Assembly (NCBI GenBank): GCA_963708165.1 | Contig: OY970187.1 | Span: 3,348,001 to 3,412,000 of the forward strand | DNA: 64,000 bases | Direction: 5' to 3' | Origin: Rubricoccus sp963708165 | Lineage (GTDB): Bacteria > Bacteroidota > Rhodothermia > Rhodothermales > Rubricoccaceae | In this document: positions 7,751-18,740 of the stretch, in pieces | Position numbering within the stretch: position 1 is the first letter of the stretch | How the letters are laid out: each line of letters opens with the position of its first letter | The notes under the pieces: model-generated | What the model saw: the letters and a program-made list of their open reading frames with translations, nothing else | Told to the model about the DNA's origin: nothing | The model's database searches: none | Program-made: the position numbers and the translations under genes

Positions 7751-10169
7751 ATGGAAACCCTCACCGCTCCCTCTAAAAACGGCCAGGCCGCCTCTGGCGG
7801 ACCCGTCAAACCGTTTCGCACCGCCGCCGTGCTCGGCGCGGGCGTCATGGGCAGCCAGATCGCCGCCCACCTCGCCAACGCTGGATTGCAGGTCACGCTC
7901 TTAGACGTGACGCCCGAGTCCATCGGCCGCGAGGGCGCGCCCAACTCCATCGTGGAGGACGCCTTCAAGGCCGCGACCAAGATGAACCCGGCGCCGTTCT
8001 TTACCGAGTCGGCCCAGAAGCGCGTCCGTCTGGGCAACTTTACGGACGACTTCGCGCTGATCGCGGATGCCGACTGGATCATCGAGGTCGTCGTGGAGCG
8101 CATGGACATCAAGCGCGATGTCATGAAGCGCATCGAGGAGCACGCCTCGCCAGAGGCCATCATCTCGACCAACACGAGCGGCTTGCCCATCGGGGAGATC
8201 GCCGAAGGACGCAGCGACTCGATTCCAGAGCCGTTTTATCGGCACGCACTTCTTCAATCCGCCGCGCTACCTCAAGCTGTTCGAGGTGATCCCGACGGCG
8301 GAGACGTCGCCCGAGGTCACGCACCGCGTCAGCGAGTTCGCGCGCGTACACCTGGGCAAGGGCGTCGTCGTCGCGAAGGACACGCCCAACTTTATCGGCA
8401 ACCGCATCGGCGTCTACGCCATGATGCAGGCATTGCGCGAGTTCGAGAGCGGCGAGTACTCGATGGAGGAAGTCGATCAGCTGACCGGCACGCTCATCGG
8501 CCACGCCAAGAGCGCCACGTTCCGCACGGCGGATGTCGTCGGCCTGGACACGCTCAACCACGTCGCGACGAACCTGTACGACGCTGTCCCGGACGACGAG
8601 TCTAGAGAGGCCTTCCAGGTCCCGGACGTGCTCTCGCGCCTGGTCGAGCTCAAGCGCACCGGCGCGAAGGCCAGGCAGGGCTTCTACAAGAAGGAGGGCA
8701 AGAGCATCCTCTCCATCGACCCCGAAACGATGGAATACCGCGAGGCGCCCGAAAGCGACCTCGACATCACGAGCTTCAAGAAGGCAGGCGACCTACCCGC
8801 GCGCCTCCAAGCCCTCTGGGCCGACGACGGTCGCGCAGGCACGTTCTTCCGCAAGACCACGCTCGACTTCGTCGGCTACGCCTCGCGGCGCATTCCCGAG
8901 ATCACCGAGTCGCCCGCCGACGCCGACCGCGCCATGCGCTGGGGCTTCGGCTGGGAGATGGGACCGTTCCAAATCTGGGACGCGCTGGGTGTCGACACCG
9001 TCCGCACCGCGCTTAAGGAGGCAGACATTCAAGTCCCTGACTGGGTCGCCGACGCGCCAGAGGCCGGGTTCTACCGCGACAGCGAGAGCGGCACGCCAGA
9101 GGTCTGGATTCCTGCCTCTGGCGAGTACGCCGCCGACCCGCGTCCGAGCGACGAGTGGGGCCTGACGTACTTGAAGGAGGACACAAAGAACACGCTCTGG
9201 GAGAACGACGAGGCCGCGCTGATCGACATCGGCGATGGCGTCGCGCTCTTCGAGTTCCGCAGCAAGGCCAACTCGCTCGGCCAGCAGGTTATGGCAGGAC
9301 TGGTCGAGGCCATCGACAAGGTGGAGAACGACCGCGATCTGCGCGGCATGGTGATCGGCAACGACGGCGCCAATTTTTCGGTTGGGGCAAATCTGGGGGA
9401 AGTCGCGATGGCGCTCGCGATGGGCCAGATCGACCAGATGGGACCGTTCCTGGAAGGCTTTCAGGCCGCGATCAAGAAGGTCCGGTACTCCAGCAAGCCC
9501 GTCGTCACAACCGTGCACCAGCGCGTGCTGGGCGGCGGTTGCGAGATGACGATGGCGAGCCCGAACCCAGTCGCCTCGGCCGAGACCTACATGGGACTAG
9601 TCGAACTCGGCGTGGGACTCATCCCGGCCGGTTGCGGCACCACGTTTATGACCGCTCGCGCGGCTGAATTGGCCGCCAACAGCGACCGCCCGAGCGAGAT
9701 TCAGCCGTTCCTGCGCATGCACTTCGAGAACATCGCGACGGCCAAGGTGGCGACGAGCGCCCACATGGCGCGCGAGATGAACATGCTGGACGACAATGCG
9801 ACGATCGTGATGAACGACGCGCGGCGCTTCCACGTGGCTCGCGCCAAGGTGATCGGGCTGAGCGAGATGGGTTACCTCCCGCCAGCAGTCCGCAACGCGA
9901 TTCCGGTTCTCGGCGCCCCCGGCCGTGCGCAGTTCGAGATCGCGCTGCACCAGTTCGAGCAGGGCGGCTACGCCTCCGAGTACGACCACTACCTGGGCAG
10001 CAAGCTCGCGTGGATCATGACTGGTGGCGATTTGAGCGCGCCCGCCGAGGTCCACGAGGAGTACCTGTTCGAACTGGAGCGCGAGGTCTTCCTGTCGCTC
10101 TTGGGCGAGGAGAAAACTCAGGCCCGCATCACGAGCATCCTCACGACCAACAAACCGCTTCGGAACTAG
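7751..10169 (+). CDS. fadN: 3-hydroxyacyl-CoA dehydrogenase/enoyl-CoA hydratase fusion, frameshifted
   Basis: Bifunctional beta-oxidation enzyme in the FadN domain order: N-terminal 3-hydroxyacyl-CoA dehydrogenase (NAD loop GAGVMGSQIA at 29-38, then THFFNPPRY and dehydrogenase C-terminal domains), then a C-terminal crotonase domain (VALFEFRSKANSLG and the oxyanion segment GGGCEMTMA). The frame breaks near 8222, where ...GRSDS should continue FQSRFIGTHFFNPP. Dropping one base (A at 8222) joins both parts into 805 residues. It is followed 96 bp downstream by fadA, as in Bacillus fadN-fadA. The break is probably a consensus error but could be real. Confidence 0.88.
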
Positions 10170-10191
10170 AGGGATCACGCCCGATGTGTTT

Positions 10192-10223
10192 CGCCAGAGG
10201 CCTCAACACTTGAGCCTCTGGCG
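10192..10223. repeat. Hairpin of two opposed decamers between fadN and fadA
   Basis: CGCCAGAGGCCTCAA (10192-10206) faces TTGAGCCTCTGGCG (10210-10223), a 14-bp stem with one bulged C and a CAC loop. The outer ends are repeat copies. There is no T-run, so it more likely protects or attenuates the fad transcript than terminates it. Confidence 0.6.
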
Positions 10224-10264
10224 GTCGCATCCCGCATCCCCTATCCCTCCATCCCTCCCGAAAC

Positions 10265-11450
<1,186 letters not shown>

Positions 11451-11561
11451 AGAGGGATGGGCCTCTGGCGAGGCAGGGAAGGGGAAAGGGCAGAGCGCCC
11501 TGCGATCCACCGTGCTGCGCCAGAGGCGTCCCTTCTCCGCCTCTGGCGCCAGAGGTGATCG

Positions 11562-11597
11562 AAAAAACGCCCCCGCTGACGATGGTCGGCGGGGGCG
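11562..11597 (-). terminator. Rho-independent terminator of the Spy-like lipoprotein gene
   Basis: On the minus strand a 9-bp GC stem (11589-11597 with 11568-11576) around a 12-nt loop is followed by six Ts (complement of the A-run 11562-11567). It lies 25 bp after the lipoprotein stop. Confidence 0.85.
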
Positions 11598-11621
11598 CAT
11601 GCGTTGAGGGTGAAGCTCGTG

Positions 11622-12269
11622 TTAGCGGCGGCGCCTGCGGCCAGGGCGGTTGGCATCGTCGCGCAGGCGCTTGTAGGACACGATCTGCTCGGCCGTGAGC
11701 TCGCCTTCGATGGTCGTGATGTAGCGTTCGCGGATGGCGCGAATCTCATCGCGCACGTCCGACACGTCCTGTCCGCCGCGGCGCAGGTACACGTCGACGA
11801 GTGTCTCGATCTCGTCGGCTTGCGCGTTGAGGATGCTGGCGATGGCCGTCTCCTGCTCGCCCGTCAGTGACAGGGGCACACGCAGGATGGAGAGCTGCCG
11901 CTCGACCAGCGGGTCTTTCGTTTCCGCACGCTCGGCCAGAATCTCGCCGTATGTCTCGCGCTGCGCGCGCGTAAGCGACGCCGCGATGCGCGAGTCGGCC
12001 TCGACCTGGGCACGCTCCATCGCGTCGCGGCGGTCGCGTCGCGTGGGCAGTGCTCGGGCGGTGCGGAGCGCTGTCGCGCGCTCGGTCAGCGTTTCGGTTA
12101 CAGACTCCCGCTGATCATCGTTCAGGTCCAAGCGCGCCGAGAGCGAGTCGACGCGCATCTCGATCGTGGGGCCTTGGGGCGCATCGCCTCTGGCGCCAGA
12201 GGCTCGATCCGGGGTGCCGCTGCACGCGGCGAGGCTAAGGACGGCGACAGAGAAGAGGAGCGTGCGCAT
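11622..12269 (-). CDS. Spy/CpxP-like helical lipoprotein
   Basis: A 215-residue lipoprotein with the lipobox LAAC ending at about residue 16. The mature part is almost wholly helical and repeats the pattern LxLxDxQ..., LTRAQRETYGEIL, LSLTGEQETAI and GELTAEQIVSYKRL, reminiscent of LTxxQ (Spy/CpxP) periplasmic chaperones. It ends in the Arg-rich tail RPGRRRRR. A palindromic repeat encodes ASGARG just after the lipid anchor. A periplasmic stress role is an inference from the motif pattern only. Confidence 0.65.
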   Translation of the reverse strand: MRTLLFSVAVLSLAACSGTPDRASGARGDAPQGPTIEMRVDSLSARLDLNDDQRESVTETLTERATALRTARALPTRRDRRDAMERAQVEADSRIAASLTRAQRETYGEILAERAETKDPLVERQLSILRVPLSLTGEQETAIASILNAQADEIETLVDVYLRRGGQDVSDVRDEIRAIRERYITTIEGELTAEQIVSYKRLRDDANRPGRRRRR

Positions 12270-12404
12270 GAGCGTGGTGGGGAGTCGTGAAGGCTACGCA
12301 CGGCGCACTTCGGTTCGTACGTGCACCAGGGCACGCTTAGGCGTGATTCGGCCCGATTCACACAACCTCTGGCGATGCGCGCGCGGCTGAGGCGCCAGAG
12401 GCCG

Positions 12405-12412
12405 TACCTTGG
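12405..12412 (+). promoter_or_regulatory. Candidate -7 box (TACCTTGG) of tRNA-Phe
   Basis: TACCTTGG ends 6 bp before the first base of tRNA-Phe, the right distance for a -7 box. A repeat copy (12393-12402) ends 2 bp upstream of it. Confidence 0.6.
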
Positions 12413-12418
12413 CGCTCT

Positions 12419-12491
12419 GGCCGGATAGCTCAGTTGGTAGAGCACTGCACTGAAAATGCAGGTGTCGGCGGTTCAAGTCCGCCTCCGGCCA
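12419..12491 (+). tRNA. tRNA-Phe (GAA)
   Basis: A 73-nt cloverleaf: acceptor GGCCGGA/TCCGGCC, D-arm GCTCAGTTGGTAGAGC, anticodon loop ACTGAAAAT with anticodon GAA, and T-arm with GTTCAAGTC. The discriminator is A; CCA is not encoded. Confidence 0.97.
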
Positions 12492-12570
12492 CGAAGCCTC
12501 TGGCGCCGCACGTGTTGCGAAGACACAGTGGAGCGTGCGAGAGTGCTTTGGCGAGGATCGGCTCAGGCCG

Positions 12571-12578
12571 TACCTTCG
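12571..12578 (+). promoter_or_regulatory. Candidate -7 box (TACCTTCG) of tRNA-Asp
   Basis: TACCTTCG lies 26 bp before tRNA-Asp and would give a short 5' leader. It is similar in sequence to the box in front of tRNA-Phe, so the two tRNAs may be transcribed separately. Confidence 0.45.
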
Positions 12579-12604
12579 TGCTCCGCCCGAAAGGGGGGAT
12601 GTTT

Positions 12605-12678
12605 GGCCCGGTAGTTCAGTTGGTTAGAACGCCTGCCTGTCACGCAGGAGGTCGCGAGTTCAAGTCTCGTCCGGGTCG
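12605..12678 (+). tRNA. tRNA-Asp (GTC)
   Basis: A 74-nt cloverleaf: acceptor GGCCCGG/CCGGGTC with one G-T pair, anticodon loop CTGTCAC with anticodon GTC, T-loop GTTCAAGTC, and discriminator G. CCA is not encoded. A terminator follows immediately. Confidence 0.97.
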
Positions 12679-12681
12679 CAG

Positions 12682-12715
12682 AACGGCCGCTCTCGTACTG
12701 AGGGCGGCCGTTTTT
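12682..12715 (+). terminator. Rho-independent terminator after tRNA-Asp
   Basis: A perfect 9-bp stem AACGGCCGC/GCGGCCGTT (12682-12690, 12704-12712) with a 13-nt loop and a T-run at 12711-12715. Confidence 0.88.
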
Positions 12716-12772
12716 GTGTGCGCCTCTGGCGCCAGAGGCATCGTTGGTGAGGTGCGCCAGAGGCCTCTGACG

Positions 12773-14576
12773 CTACAGCCATACCAACCAGATCATTGTC
12801 AGCGCGACGACGGAGACGATAAGGTTGACGGCCGCGCCGCTCCTCAGGTAATCCGAGAACCGGTAGCGGCCCGCCGCCATCACCATCATGTTGGTCTGGT
12901 ACCCGACCGGCGTGAGAAAGCTCGCCGAGGCCGCGATGGCCACCGCGACCGCAAACGCCTCTGGTGGGGCGCCCGTTGCAGCGGCGGCTTCCAGCCCAAC
13001 ACCGACCATGAGCGCCGCGGCAGCGTTGTTGGTGATGACCTCTGTGAGCAGGCTCGTGATGACGTACGCCGCCCCGATGACGGCGATGGGACCTATGGAG
13101 ACCGCCGGGCCGGATGCGAGCGTCGCGAGGGCAGTGGCCAGTCCCGTTACCTCGATGGCTTTGCCCAGACCCAGCGCCGCCACGATCACCAGAAGTACCG
13201 GCACGTCTACTGAGCGCCGGGCCTGTGTCCACGAAAGGCAGCCGGTTGCAATCATCGCCGCGGCACCGAGAAACGCCGTCGTGACGATGGAGACGCCGAA
13301 GCACGGCCGAGACAGCGATGACGCTCACCAGGATCGCCAGCGACACCGCACTCCGCTCCGGTCGCGCCACCGTCCGCGCCTCGCGCACCGGCGAGACGAC
13401 GTAGAACACGCTCCGGCCCCACCGCGTCGCGAACGCCTCTGGCGCCTCCACCAGCAACAAGTCGCCCTCTTGTAGCGGCGTTCTGCCGAGCGGTCCGAGA
13501 AGGGCTGCGTCTCGCCGCTGGATGCCGAGCACGACCCCGCCGTACGCCGCGCGAAAGTCCAGCTCTCGGAGCGTTTTCCCCGCCAGAGGCGAGCGCGAAG
13601 CCACGACGGCCTCATAGACCGTCTGCCCCGCTAGGCCGCCGCTGTCCACGACGCGTTCCACGCCCGGACGCTCAAGAATGCGGTCGAGCGCGTCCAGCTG
13701 GCCGGTGAACAGCAGTTCGTCGCCCTCGCGCAAGACGGCCTCTGGCGAGGCGGTGACCACGTCGTCCCCGGTGTGAATGTGGACGAGGAACGCGTCGCCC
13801 AGAGAGCGGAGCCCGGCCGCTTCCACCGTCTGTCCCGCCAGAGGCGAGCCGGGGGAGATCCGAATCTCGAACAGGCAGTCGGCGCGCAACAGGGCATCGG
13901 GTCCATCCTGGCCACGGTCTGGAAGCCAGCGGTGGCCGATGAGGGTGAAGTACAGAATGACCGCCGCGGCCGCTGGCGCTCCGACGACGGTCAGGCTGAA
14001 GAGTCCGAGGCTGGGAAGCCCCGCATCCTCCATCAGCCCGGCCACCAAGAGGTTGGTGCTCGTGCCGATGAGCGTCGTCATGCCGCCCACAATCGCCGCG
14101 TAGGACAGCGGAATCATGAGCTTGGAAGGCGAGACACCCGCCCGTTCGCACCACGCCTGAACGCGTGGCATCAGCATCGCGACGAGTGGCGTGTTGTTGA
14201 GAAACGCTGAGAGCACCGCCGTGGTCACCATCAGGCGCGAGGTCGTCCCGCGGAGCCCGGCGCCGTCGCGGAACAGCAGCCGGTCTGTGAACGCCAGCGC
14301 CCCCGTCGCCTGCACACCCGCCGCGACGATGAAGAGCGCGCCCACCGCCAGAGGCGCTGAGTTGGAGAACCCCGCAAACGCCTCCTCTGGCGTGAGCACC
14401 CCGGCCGCGAGCAGCGGTGCGAGGCTGGCGAAGAGCAGAAGTTCGGGACGCGCCATGTCTCGCACGAGCGCGACGACAAGCGCGAGGACAACGGCGAGCG
14501 TAAGCCACGCTTCCCAAGTGAGAGGATCCGTCAAAAGCCTGAGGAAGCAGTGGGGACCGCAGAGGAGAGGGCCCAT
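12773..14576 (-). CDS. SLC13/DASS-type permease with two RCK_C domains, frameshifted
   Basis: An inner-membrane anion or dicarboxylate symporter of the SLC13/ArsB-NhaD fold. The N-terminal half has hydrophobic helices and the motif NNTPLVAMLMP, the middle carries two TrkA-C (RCK_C)-like domains that begin SPLAGQTVEAAGL and SPLAGKTLRELDF, and the C-terminal half has NNAAAALMVG. The frame breaks near 13300, where ...VSAVL should continue GVSIVTTAFLGAAAMIATG. Dropping one base joins both halves into about 600 residues. The start at 14576 is uncertain. The transported ion cannot be told from sequence. Confidence 0.82.
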
Positions 14577-14710
14577 CCACGCGTGAGTCGGCCGCTGGTT
14601 CGCGCCGCCGGTGTGCTGATCCAGCCTCTGGCGCCAGAGGCGCTGTTCAGGCCGTGCGAAGACGTACCACTGGTAGGTAGCTCAGATCGAATGATGAATC
14701 CGCCAGAGGC

Positions 14711-15604
14711 CTAAAACACCGCGCTCTGGCCCCACGAGAGCTTGTTACGCACCGTCTTGAAGTAGTCCTCGCCGGGGAGCGTGACGAGCCGCACCACGCC
14801 AGAGGCTCGGCGCACGCGGATCACGAGGTCTTCCTCGGGCTGCACGATCGCCGAGCGGCCGTCAATGGCGAGCACATACGGGTGGTCGCGCGTGGTGACG
14901 CGGATCTCCAACTCGCACGAGCCTGGCAGCATGATGGGCCGAGCCGTGAGCGTGTGCGGCGCGATGGGCGCCAGCACGACGGCGTCGACCTGCGGCGTGA
15001 CGATCGGGCCGCCGACCGAGAGCGCATAGGCCGTCGAGCCGGTGGGCGTGGCCATGATGAGGCCGTCGGCCCAGTACGTGTTGAGCGCGAGGCCGTCGAC
15101 CGTCGCGTCGACGGCAATCATGCTGGCCGTGCCGGACTTGTCCACGACCAGATCGTTGAGCGCCCACGGGTACATGTCCTGAAGGTCTCTGGCGTCGCCC
15201 TCGATCTCGACTGCAAGCGCGAGGCGGTCTTCGACGCCCGTCTCGCCCGCTTCGACCTTCTGGATCGCGGCGATGGTTTCGGCCACCTCGACCCTCGCGA
15301 GGAAGCCCAGTCGCCCCACGTTGACACCCAGGATCGGCGGACCGTCCAGCCCTGCTGCGTGCGCGCTGCGCAGAAACGTGCCATCGCCGCCGAACGACAG
15401 CACCACGTCGGCGCCAGAGGCCACGTCGGCCGAGGTGTGCTTGGAGCAAAACGCGTGGTCCACGAGGTCTCGCGCCATGAGGCCTCTGGCGAGCTCGTCG
15501 GTCAGGCAGAAATCCAGGTCGTGCTCGTAGAGCCATCGCGCGAGGTCCGCGATGGGCTGCCAGATGCCGTCTTTGTGCGGGTTGCCGGTGATCCCGTACG
15601 CCAT
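14711..15604 (-). CDS. nadK: NAD kinase
   Basis: A 297-residue ATP-NAD kinase producing NADP. The signature GGDGTFLR is present, then GVNVGRLGFLA and the NAD-binding region GSTAYALSVGGP, in family order. The ATG at 15604 gives the usual start MAYGITGNPHKDG; the frame runs nine codons further upstream with no support. A C-rich CCCCTCCCCC tract lies just before the start codon. It is divergent from the FAD-reductase gene, 121 bp between starts. Confidence 0.93.
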   Translation of the reverse strand: MAYGITGNPHKDGIWQPIADLARWLYEHDLDFCLTDELARGLMARDLVDHAFCSKHTSADVASGADVVLSFGGDGTFLRSAHAAGLDGPPILGVNVGRLGFLARVEVAETIAAIQKVEAGETGVEDRLALAVEIEGDARDLQDMYPWALNDLVVDKSGTASMIAVDATVDGLALNTYWADGLIMATPTGSTAYALSVGGPIVTPQVDAVVLAPIAPHTLTARPIMLPGSCELEIRVTTRDHPYVLAIDGRSAIVQPEEDLVIRVRRASGVVRLVTLPGEDYFKTVRNKLSWGQSAVF

Positions 15605-15725
15605 GCCAGAAGGGGGAGGGGATGGGTACACTCCGGGGCACCGGATCCGGTTGCGCAGTCACCGCTCCCCCTCCGCCGTCTTTCTCGCCAGAGGCCAGAC
15701 GTTTGCCGCCTCTGGCGCCTGCCCC

Positions 15726-17045
15726 ATGCACATCGTCATCGTCGGAAACGGGATCGCGGGCGTGACCGCGGCGCGCGTCGTGCGCCGGAAGCAGCCCGAC
15801 TGGCGCGTCACGCTCATTAGCGACGAGGCGCCGACGCACTACGCCCGCACGGCGTGGATGTACGTCTACATGGGCCACCTCACGCGCGAGCACACGCAGC
15901 CCTACGCGGAGCACTTCTGGGTCGATAACCGCATCGACCGCGTGTTCGACCGCGTGACAGACCTCGGCGCCAGAGGCGAATCCTCTGGCGAGCCGGGCGC
16001 CTCTGGCGGCACGCTCACCCTGCGCGACGGCGGGCCTCTGGCGTGGGACCGGCTCCTCATCGCGACGGGCTCCGTGCCCGCGTTTTACGACTGGCCGGGA
16101 CAGGATCTCGCGGGCGTGCAGGGCCTGTACCATCTGCAGGACCTGGACCGAATGGAGCGCGACGCATCGGGTGCCAAACGCGCGGTCGTGATCGGTGGCG
16201 GGCTGATCGGCGTCGAGATGGCCGAGATGCTGCGCACGCGCGGGACTCGCGTCAGCTTCCTCATTCGCGAGGGCCGGTACATGGCCCACGCGCTGCCCAA
16301 GCGCGAGTCCCGGCTGCTGGAGCGCGAGATTGCGCGGCACCATGTCGAGCTTCACCTGGGCACCGAGGCCGTCGCGTTTCAGGGCACAGACCGCGTCGAG
16401 AGCGTTCGCACCTCGACCGACACCACGCTCATGGCCGACTGGGTGGGCATCGCGACCGGCGTGCGGCCCAACATCGGCTGGCTCGCGGGCTCGGGCGTGG
16501 ACACCGCCAGAGGCGTGCTCGTCGACCGACACATGCGGACCTCCGTGCCCGGCGTCTTCGCCGCGGGCGACTGCGCCGAGCAGCGAGAGCCTCTGGCGGG
16601 GCGGACGCCCATTGAGCCCCTGTGGTACACCGGGCGCATCCAGGGCGCGACGGCCGGACTGGGCCTCGCGGGACAACTCACGCCCTACGCGCCCGGCGTG
16701 TTTTTCAACTCGGCCAAGTTTTTTGACATCGAGTGGCAGCTCGTGGGACGCATCGCGCCAGAGGCATCGGCCGACATCGTCGACGCCTACACCGAGGACG
16801 AGACGCCGCACGGCCCGCGCCTTATCCGCCTCCAGGCCGACGCCTCCTCTGGCGCGCTGCTCGGCATCCACGCGTTGGGCATCCGCCTGCGCCAGACGGT
16901 GATCCAGGACTGGATCGCCAGAGGCGTGTCGCTGGACGACGCACTGCGCGGCCTCTCGCAGGCGAGCTTCGACCCCGAGTTCTCGCGTCCGATTCCCATT
17001 CCCGACCTCTCGCGCCAATCCCAGCGCATCGCCAACACCGGATAA
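15726..17045 (+). CDS. FAD-dependent NAD(P)H oxidoreductase, nitrite-reductase-subunit-like fold
   Basis: A 439-residue two-dinucleotide-domain flavoprotein. The FAD loop MHIVIVGNGIAGVTAA is at the N-terminus, the NAD(P)H loop VVIGGGLIGVEMAEML is mid-protein, and the second FAD contact is VFAAGDCAE. No redox-active disulfide is visible. The stop overlaps the start of the downstream polyferredoxin gene (TAATG at 17043-17047), so the two are translationally coupled and probably form one electron-transfer complex. Around residue 80-95 several repeat copies encode a low-complexity loop (GARGESSGEPGASGG) between two conserved segments. Confidence 0.85.
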   Translation: MHIVIVGNGIAGVTAARVVRRKQPDWRVTLISDEAPTHYARTAWMYVYMGHLTREHTQPYAEHFWVDNRIDRVFDRVTDLGARGESSGEPGASGGTLTLRDGGPLAWDRLLIATGSVPAFYDWPGQDLAGVQGLYHLQDLDRMERDASGAKRAVVIGGGLIGVEMAEMLRTRGTRVSFLIREGRYMAHALPKRESRLLEREIARHHVELHLGTEAVAFQGTDRVESVRTSTDTTLMADWVGIATGVRPNIGWLAGSGVDTARGVLVDRHMRTSVPGVFAAGDCAEQREPLAGRTPIEPLWYTGRIQGATAGLGLAGQLTPYAPGVFFNSAKFFDIEWQLVGRIAPEASADIVDAYTEDETPHGPRLIRLQADASSGALLGIHALGIRLRQTVIQDWIARGVSLDDALRGLSQASFDPEFSRPIPIPDLSRQSQRIANTG

Positions 17046-18454
17046 TGGCCGACATCCCGATCTACAACGCCGACGCGGACCGCAGCCTCGGGCTGTTCGA
17101 CAACCCGGCGTGGCGCGCGAAACCTCTGGAGAAAGCGGGCCTGGCGCTCGTTGCGCTCGCCGTCGTCGCCTCGGTCGTAGCGCTCGCGAGCGACCTCGGG
17201 CGCCAGAGGCCTGCGCTGTTCGCGTGGCTCGTCTTCGGCGGCTTCGGCGCAGGCGGCGTCGTGTTCGCGCTCGGCGGCCTCAAGCGAGCCTCTGGCGTGC
17301 GCAACGACGGCAAGATGTTTTCCTCCAACCAGGCGCGCGGCGCCGTCGGATGGATCGTCGGGCTCGTGTTCACCGCGCTGTACGTGCTGCTCTACTTCGC
17401 GCCAGAGGCCCTCGCGGGGCTGATCCCGCTGGGCGACCCGCTGAGCCGCCTCTTGCGCGATCAGCCCGCGACGCTGGCCAACGGGGGCCAGTGGTTTCTC
17501 TACTCCACGTTCTACACGCTTGCCGTCGCCGCGATGGGCGCGCGCGCGCTGGTGCGCTACCGGCACTCCGGGTACCACATTGTCCGCACGCTGAGCGTGG
17601 TGTTTTTCCAGACGGTTTTGGCGTTTGCGCTGCCCTACCTGTTGGTGCGCTTGCAACAGCCAGAGCTATTTCTGCACTACACGTTTCCGCTGGACTACGA
17701 TCTGTTCTTTCCCTGGAAGGTGGCGGAGCTTCGCGAGGCGGGACAACTCGGCGTCGCGATGCTGGTCTGGGGCGCGATCCTGATCGCCGTCGTCACGCCC
17801 ATCCTGACGTTCTTTTTCGGCAAACGGTGGTACTGCTCGTGGGTCTGCGGCTGCGGCGGCCTCGCGGAGACGGCGGGCGACCCGTACCGGCACCTCTCGG
17901 ACAAAAGCCTGAAGGCGTGGCAGGTGGAGCGGTGGATGGTCCACGGCGTACTCGCGGCGATCCTGCTGGGCACAGCAGTGCTGTGGATTGCTGCGCTTAC
18001 TGACATGGCGTGGCTAGACGCGACGGCCGGCACGTTTTCGTGGCTGTACGGCCTGCTCATCGGGCAGATTTTCGCGGGCGTCGTCGGCGTGGGCTTTTAT
18101 CCCGTGATGGGCAGCCGCGTGTGGTGCCGCTTTGGCTGCCCGATGGCAGCCATTCTGGGACTCCAGCAGCGCTTCTTCTCGCGCTTCCGCATCACGACGA
18201 ACGGCGGGCAGTGCATCTCGTGCGGCAACTGCTCCACGTACTGCGAGATGGGCATCGACGTGCGGCACTACGCGCAACGCGGCCAGAACATCGTGCGGGC
18301 CTCGTGTGTGGGCTGCGGCATCTGCGCGACGGTCTGCCCGCGCGGCGTGCTCAAGCTGGAGAACGGCCCGCGGCGCGGACGCACGGAGGCGGCGCCGCTG
18401 GGCGCGCCCGCGCTCATCGCGGAGCTCTCCATTCTGGACGGCGCGCTGGACTAG
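17045..18454 (+). CDS. Membrane polyferredoxin (NapH/NosR/CcoG-like 4Fe-4S protein)
   Basis: A 469-residue protein with about six hydrophobic helices and two kinds of cysteine motif. The membrane-proximal pair is WYCSWVCGCGG and WCRFGCP, as in NapH/NosR-type proteins. They are followed by two classic 4Fe-4S motifs, CISCGNCSTYC and CVGCGICATVCP. The start overlaps the stop of the FAD-reductase gene, so the pair should move electrons between NAD(P)H and a membrane or periplasmic partner. The partner is not encoded here. No nitrate or N2O reductase genes are in the window. Confidence 0.85.
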   Translation: MADIPIYNADADRSLGLFDNPAWRAKPLEKAGLALVALAVVASVVALASDLGRQRPALFAWLVFGGFGAGGVVFALGGLKRASGVRNDGKMFSSNQARGAVGWIVGLVFTALYVLLYFAPEALAGLIPLGDPLSRLLRDQPATLANGGQWFLYSTFYTLAVAAMGARALVRYRHSGYHIVRTLSVVFFQTVLAFALPYLLVRLQQPELFLHYTFPLDYDLFFPWKVAELREAGQLGVAMLVWGAILIAVVTPILTFFFGKRWYCSWVCGCGGLAETAGDPYRHLSDKSLKAWQVERWMVHGVLAAILLGTAVLWIAALTDMAWLDATAGTFSWLYGLLIGQIFAGVVGVGFYPVMGSRVWCRFGCPMAAILGLQQRFFSRFRITTNGGQCISCGNCSTYCEMGIDVRHYAQRGQNIVRASCVGCGICATVCPRGVLKLENGPRRGRTEAAPLGAPALIAELSILDGALD

Positions 18455-18593
18455 CGCAAGGTGCAGGTGCGTCCAGAGCACGAATCAGGTAGGGACGCCA
18501 CGCCATGGCGTCCGCGAACCGACTGCGACGCGGCGCCAGAGGCGTTCCTACCGTGAGGCGCTAGGCTCACTGGAGGGCCGCTTTAACCCTAGG

Positions 18594-18623
18594 GGGCACC
18601 ACGCCAGAGGGCACCACGCCAGA
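18594..18623. repeat. Tandem 15-bp duplication carrying the decamer
   Basis: GGGCACCACGCCAGA occurs twice back to back (18594-18608, 18609-18623), followed by a repeat palindrome. The 285-bp gap between the polyferredoxin and methyltransferase genes holds this, several decamers and the 18-bp duplication described separately; no gene is visible. Confidence 0.9.
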
Positions 18624-18704
18624 GGCCTCTGGCGCCGAGGGTCAGAGCGTCTCACTGTCCAGGTTTGGGCAGCCTCTGGCGCGCGACGAGGCCCACCGTC
18701 TAGT

Positions 18705-18740
18705 TTCCGCGCTCCCCGCCGGTTCCGCGCTCCCCGCCGG
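18705..18740. repeat. Tandem 18-bp duplication before the methyltransferase gene
   Basis: TTCCGCGCTCCCCGCCGG occurs twice back to back (18705-18722, 18723-18740), ending on the first base of the methyltransferase GTG. TAGTTTCC at 18701 resembles the -7 boxes seen elsewhere, so the duplication lengthens the leader. Confidence 0.85.

Noticed and set aside
12660..14576. 638-codon single-frame reading of the SLC13 permease
   Set aside because: After about residue 425 it loses the family pattern and becomes low-complexity; the family sequence continues in the frame ending at 12773.
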